This document shows, piece after piece, positions 34,480 to 36,813 of a stretch of 36,813 bases of DNA. The stretch is from Planctomycetaceae bacterium (GTDB lineage Bacteria; Planctomycetota; Planctomycetia; Pirellulales; UBA1268), in the NCBI GenBank assembly GCA_902629495.1, contig CACORA010000019.1:1-36813 (forward strand), written 5' to 3'. Each line of letters starts with the position of its first letter. Position 1 is the first letter of the stretch. The notes beneath the pieces were generated by a model. That model did no database searches. It worked only from the letters and a program-made list of their open reading frames with translations, and had not been told where the DNA came from. The translations under genes and the position numbers were made by a program.

Positions 34480-35201
34480 TTGTCATGAGGGCTACTGTGC
34501 TGAAAGTAGATGACCTGTCGAAAGAGTATCCCTCGTCTGCAGGGCCAGTTCGTGTCCTGGACAACGTGTCCTTTGAATTAAAGTCTGGGCAGCGCATGAT
34601 CGTCATGGGCCCAAGTGGCTCAGGCAAAAGTACACTGCTCTCCATCCTCGGAGTTCTTGAGGACCCGACGAAAGGCCATGTGTCTCTGGATGGTGTTGAT
34701 CCCTTTGATGCAGTTCCTGCCGGTCGAGCAGCGTACCGTAACAATCAGATCGGTTTTGTTTTTCAAGAACATCATTTGATGGCTGGATGTTCAGCTTTAG
34801 ATAATGTTGTTTTGCCTGCATTAGCGACTGGTGTTGTAACGCAGAAAATTGAAACGCGTGGGCGTGAGTTGCTCAAGCAAGTGGGTCTTTCTGATCGAAT
34901 GACTCACACTCCAGCACAGCTCTCAGGTGGTGAACGTCAGCGAGTGGCGGTTGCGCGTGCGCTCATCAATAGGCCGCGTCTGATTCTTGCAGATGAGCCG
35001 ACAGGTCAACTTGATGCGTCAACAGCTGCAACAATCAGTGATCTTCTTGTTGAGCTAGCTTGCGAAACAGGTGCATTGCTTATTGTTGTGACCCATTCGC
35101 AGTCAATTTCCGCGAGACTTGGATGCAGTGATGAAAGCACGGTTTGCCAGTTGGTGAATGGTCGTCTTGAGCCTCCGGCAGTCGGACTGGCATCCTCATG
35201 A
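34476..35201 (+). CDS. ABC transporter ATP-binding protein (LolD/MacB type)
   Basis: A 241-aa ATPase with Walker A GPSGSGKST (45-53), Q-loop FVFQEHHLM (~95-102), signature LSGGERQ (149-155), Walker B LILADEP (169-175) and H-loop VTHS. The insert after Walker A and the DNVVLPAL segment are typical of the LolD/MacB/FtsE branch, which drives mechanotransmission rather than substrate channels. Its ATG overlaps the thioesterase stop (ATGA type), and its own stop overlaps the permease start, so all three are translationally coupled. An ATG three codons later (34485) could also be used. With the permease it likely extrudes lipoproteins or lipids across the envelope; the substrate is unknown. Confidence 0.93.
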   Translation: MIVMRATVLKVDDLSKEYPSSAGPVRVLDNVSFELKSGQRMIVMGPSGSGKSTLLSILGVLEDPTKGHVSLDGVDPFDAVPAGRAAYRNNQIGFVFQEHHLMAGCSALDNVVLPALATGVVTQKIETRGRELLKQVGLSDRMTHTPAQLSGGERQRVAVARALINRPRLILADEPTGQLDASTAATISDLLVELACETGALLIVVTHSQSISARLGCSDESTVCQLVNGRLEPPAVGLASS

Positions 35202-36813
35202 AGCAGAATTTTAGTGCTGTGCGCTCAGTTATAGGGTTGGCGTGGCGATGCTCACTCGCCTGGTGGCCGCAGGTTTTTGCGCTTGCAGTATCAAGTGGTA
35301 TCGTCGTAGCAACCATTTCAGGAGCACTTGGTGTCGGTGATGCCATGGAAAGAGGACTTCTCAAAGTAGCTCTCTCGAGGCTCGGTGAGATCGATACTGC
35401 CGTGCTATCAAATCGGCCTTTTCGCAAACAGCTTGCCCGTGAACTTGCCGATTGCATTGAGGCCGAAACGGTTGTGCCGGCACTAGTTATGGAAGTGTCT
35501 GTTGAGGTGCCTGCTACGGCGCAACGTGGTCGAGTAACCTCTCGAGCAACACTTCTTGCATGCGATCAGCTTTCTTCCCTTGGTTTCAAGCATTCGCCAC
35601 AACTTGCCTTGAATGAAGTGTCAGTCAATGCATCGTTATCAGAAGTACTTGGCATTAAAGCTGGAGAGCCCGTTATTCTTCGTGTTGTTGATCGCCCAGC
35701 AATTCCGGGAGATAGTCCGCTTGGGCGACGTACGCTTGAAACAAGAAGTCGAAGACTTGATGTGAAAACAATTCTGCCGAAAGAAAGTCTGGGAGATTTT
35801 TCAATTCAGCCGACCCAAGTAACTGGTGGACTAGTTGTGGCATCACTGTCTGACATGCAGTCTATTCTCAGGAAGAATATAACTGCTAATGTTTTGTTTT
35901 GCATTGCAAAAACGAGGCAGCAGGATTCGAGAAACGATAGTTTGCTGCAGCAGGTGAAGGGTTGTTTGAGGCCAACGCTATCAGATTACGGCCTTTCGCT
36001 CACGGTTTCTTCAAATAGGGCAGATGAGTCGACCACACTTCGTCTCGTGAGCAAACAACTCCTGTTAGATCGAGATATCGATCAGGTTGCGCAGCAACTA
36101 TTCGAACCTCTTGGAGGGCATCGCTCATTTGTTTTTCTTGCAAATTCACTGAGACCACAAAATTCAAAATCAAAGATTCCGTACTCGACTGTCGTTGGAC
36201 TTGATACGGTTGATCATCCATTGGGAAGGCTCGTAGGAGAAGATGCCGAGCCATTAGAGTTGCCAGGTTATGGTGAAATCATCATAGATCAATGGATGGC
36301 TGATGATCTGGCTGCGCAAGGAACTCCGGTGAGTATTGGTGATACGATCGAAGTCGCCACATTCCTGCCCGAGACTCTCCACGGTCGAGTTGAAGAACAA
36401 ATCACAGCCCTTCGGATCAGCGGCATTGCTGCTATGAAGGGAGTTGCAATCGCGAGGGAAATGGTTCCTGAGGTTGAAGGTATCACGGATGAAAAATCGA
36501 TAGCGGATTGGGACCCGCCCTTCCCTTTTAATGAAGGAATCGTTCGAGTTACACCACCAAATGATCAGGACGATCGATACTGGCAAGAGTATGGTGCAAG
36601 CCCAAAGGCATTTGTGTCTTTAGGAACGGCACGTGATATTGCAGGGAGCCGCTTCGGAGAAACAACAGCGTGGCACGTGCCTTTTGGTCAAACGGTGGAT
36701 CGAGATAAGCTGGAAAAGGTGTTTGCAGAATTACTCGCCGAGCAAACACCGGGCTTTCGCGTCGTTCCTCTGTCTCGTAGGGCGGTTACTGCTGCCCGTG
36801 GATCGACACCCTT
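35198..36813 (+). CDS. ABC transporter permease, FtsX/MacB-like (3' end outside window)
   Basis: The first 538 residues of a large permease; the frame is open to the window edge. The ATG at 35198 overlaps the ATPase stop. One N-terminal membrane helix is seen (~20-46, WWPQVFALAVSSGIVVATIS), followed by a very large periplasmic region (~50-538 so far) with no second helix. Normal MacB/LolC proteins have a periplasmic domain of about 200-250 residues, so this one is unusually long. A segment SPKAFVSLGTARDIAGSRFG occurs near residue 470. I have a general memory of similar long permeases in planctomycetes. The remaining helices should lie downstream. The role is probably envelope export with the ATPase. 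Confidence 0.85.
   Translation, partial: MKQNFSAVRSVIGLAWRCSLAWWPQVFALAVSSGIVVATISGALGVGDAMERGLLKVALSRLGEIDTAVLSNRPFRKQLARELADCIEAETVVPALVMEVSVEVPATAQRGRVTSRATLLACDQLSSLGFKHSPQLALNEVSVNASLSEVLGIKAGEPVILRVVDRPAIPGDSPLGRRTLETRSRRLDVKTILPKESLGDFSIQPTQVTGGLVVASLSDMQSILRKNITANVLFCIAKTRQQDSRNDSLLQQVKGCLRPTLSDYGLSLTVSSNRADESTTLRLVSKQLLLDRDIDQVAQQLFEPLGGHRSFVFLANSLRPQNSKSKIPYSTVVGLDTVDHPLGRLVGEDAEPLELPGYGEIIIDQWMADDLAAQGTPVSIGDTIEVATFLPETLHGRVEEQITALRISGIAAMKGVAIAREMVPEVEGITDEKSIADWDPPFPFNEGIVRVTPPNDQDDRYWQEYGASPKAFVSLGTARDIAGSRFGETTAWHVPFGQTVDRDKLEKVFAELLAEQTPGFRVVPLSRRAVTAARGSTP

Overview
The window looks like a piece of a Planctomycetota chromosome, probably a marine Pirellulales-type lineage of moderate GC. 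Several lineage hallmarks occur together: a DUF1559 pseudopilin (12258-13190), a Pirellula/Verrucomicrobium-type haem-domain dehydrogenase (26193-29729), sulfatases with Gfo/Idh/MocA, DUF6807 and ThuA-like proteins, a BON protein with an aromatic tail, and a tRNA-Ile/tRNA-Ala pair not flanked by rRNA genes. I see no insertion sequence, integrase, prophage or CRISPR array. This reads as stable chromosome.

Layout. 1-1373 (minus): 5' part of typA/bipA, then tRNA-Ala(TGC) and tRNA-Ile(GAT). 1374-2303: about 0.9 kb with no recognisable gene. 2304-6996 (plus): envelope genes, namely a secreted redoxin with EF-hand-like loops, a small membrane protein, a double-BON protein closed by a strong terminator, and a probable lipoprotein. 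7261-10933 (plus): a compact exbB-exbD-toroid unit followed by two TatA/TatB-like genes. 10974-11333 (minus): a SpoIIAA-like protein. 11334-12257: gene-poor, with a strong hairpin. 12258-13190 (minus): DUF1559 pseudopilin.

13410-21324 is a carbohydrate and sulfate-ester catabolism locus. On plus it holds a double-headed sulfatase, a Tat-exported oxidoreductase and a DUF6807 protein; converging on minus are a ThuA-like protein and a second sulfatase. 21408-25820 holds a small conserved protein, a Na/Pi cotransporter with a PhoU-like tail, and a SulP transporter fused to a carbonic-anhydrase-like domain that lacks one zinc cysteine. 26193-32061 (plus) holds two very large multidomain exported proteins: a jelly-roll/propeller/HEAT/cytochrome c protein, and a trypsin-like protease/lectin-like/SirB1/TPR protein. 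32431-36813 (plus) holds an HTH-like protein, a glycine-rich RRM protein, an isolated bS18 gene, and a translationally coupled thioesterase, ABC ATPase and ABC permease; the permease runs off the window.

How the parts may fit (inference). The sulfatases, Gfo/Idh/MocA, DUF6807 and ThuA-like proteins suggest degradation of sulfated or otherwise decorated sugars outside the cytoplasm. The tat genes could export the oxidoreductase. The exbB-exbD-toroid unit could energise an envelope process such as uptake, with the third gene in the position of TonB. The best candidates for something little described are that exbB-exbD-toroid unit, the SulP-carbonic-anhydrase fusion with a Cys-to-Asp change, the double sulfatase, and the protease-SirB1 fusion.
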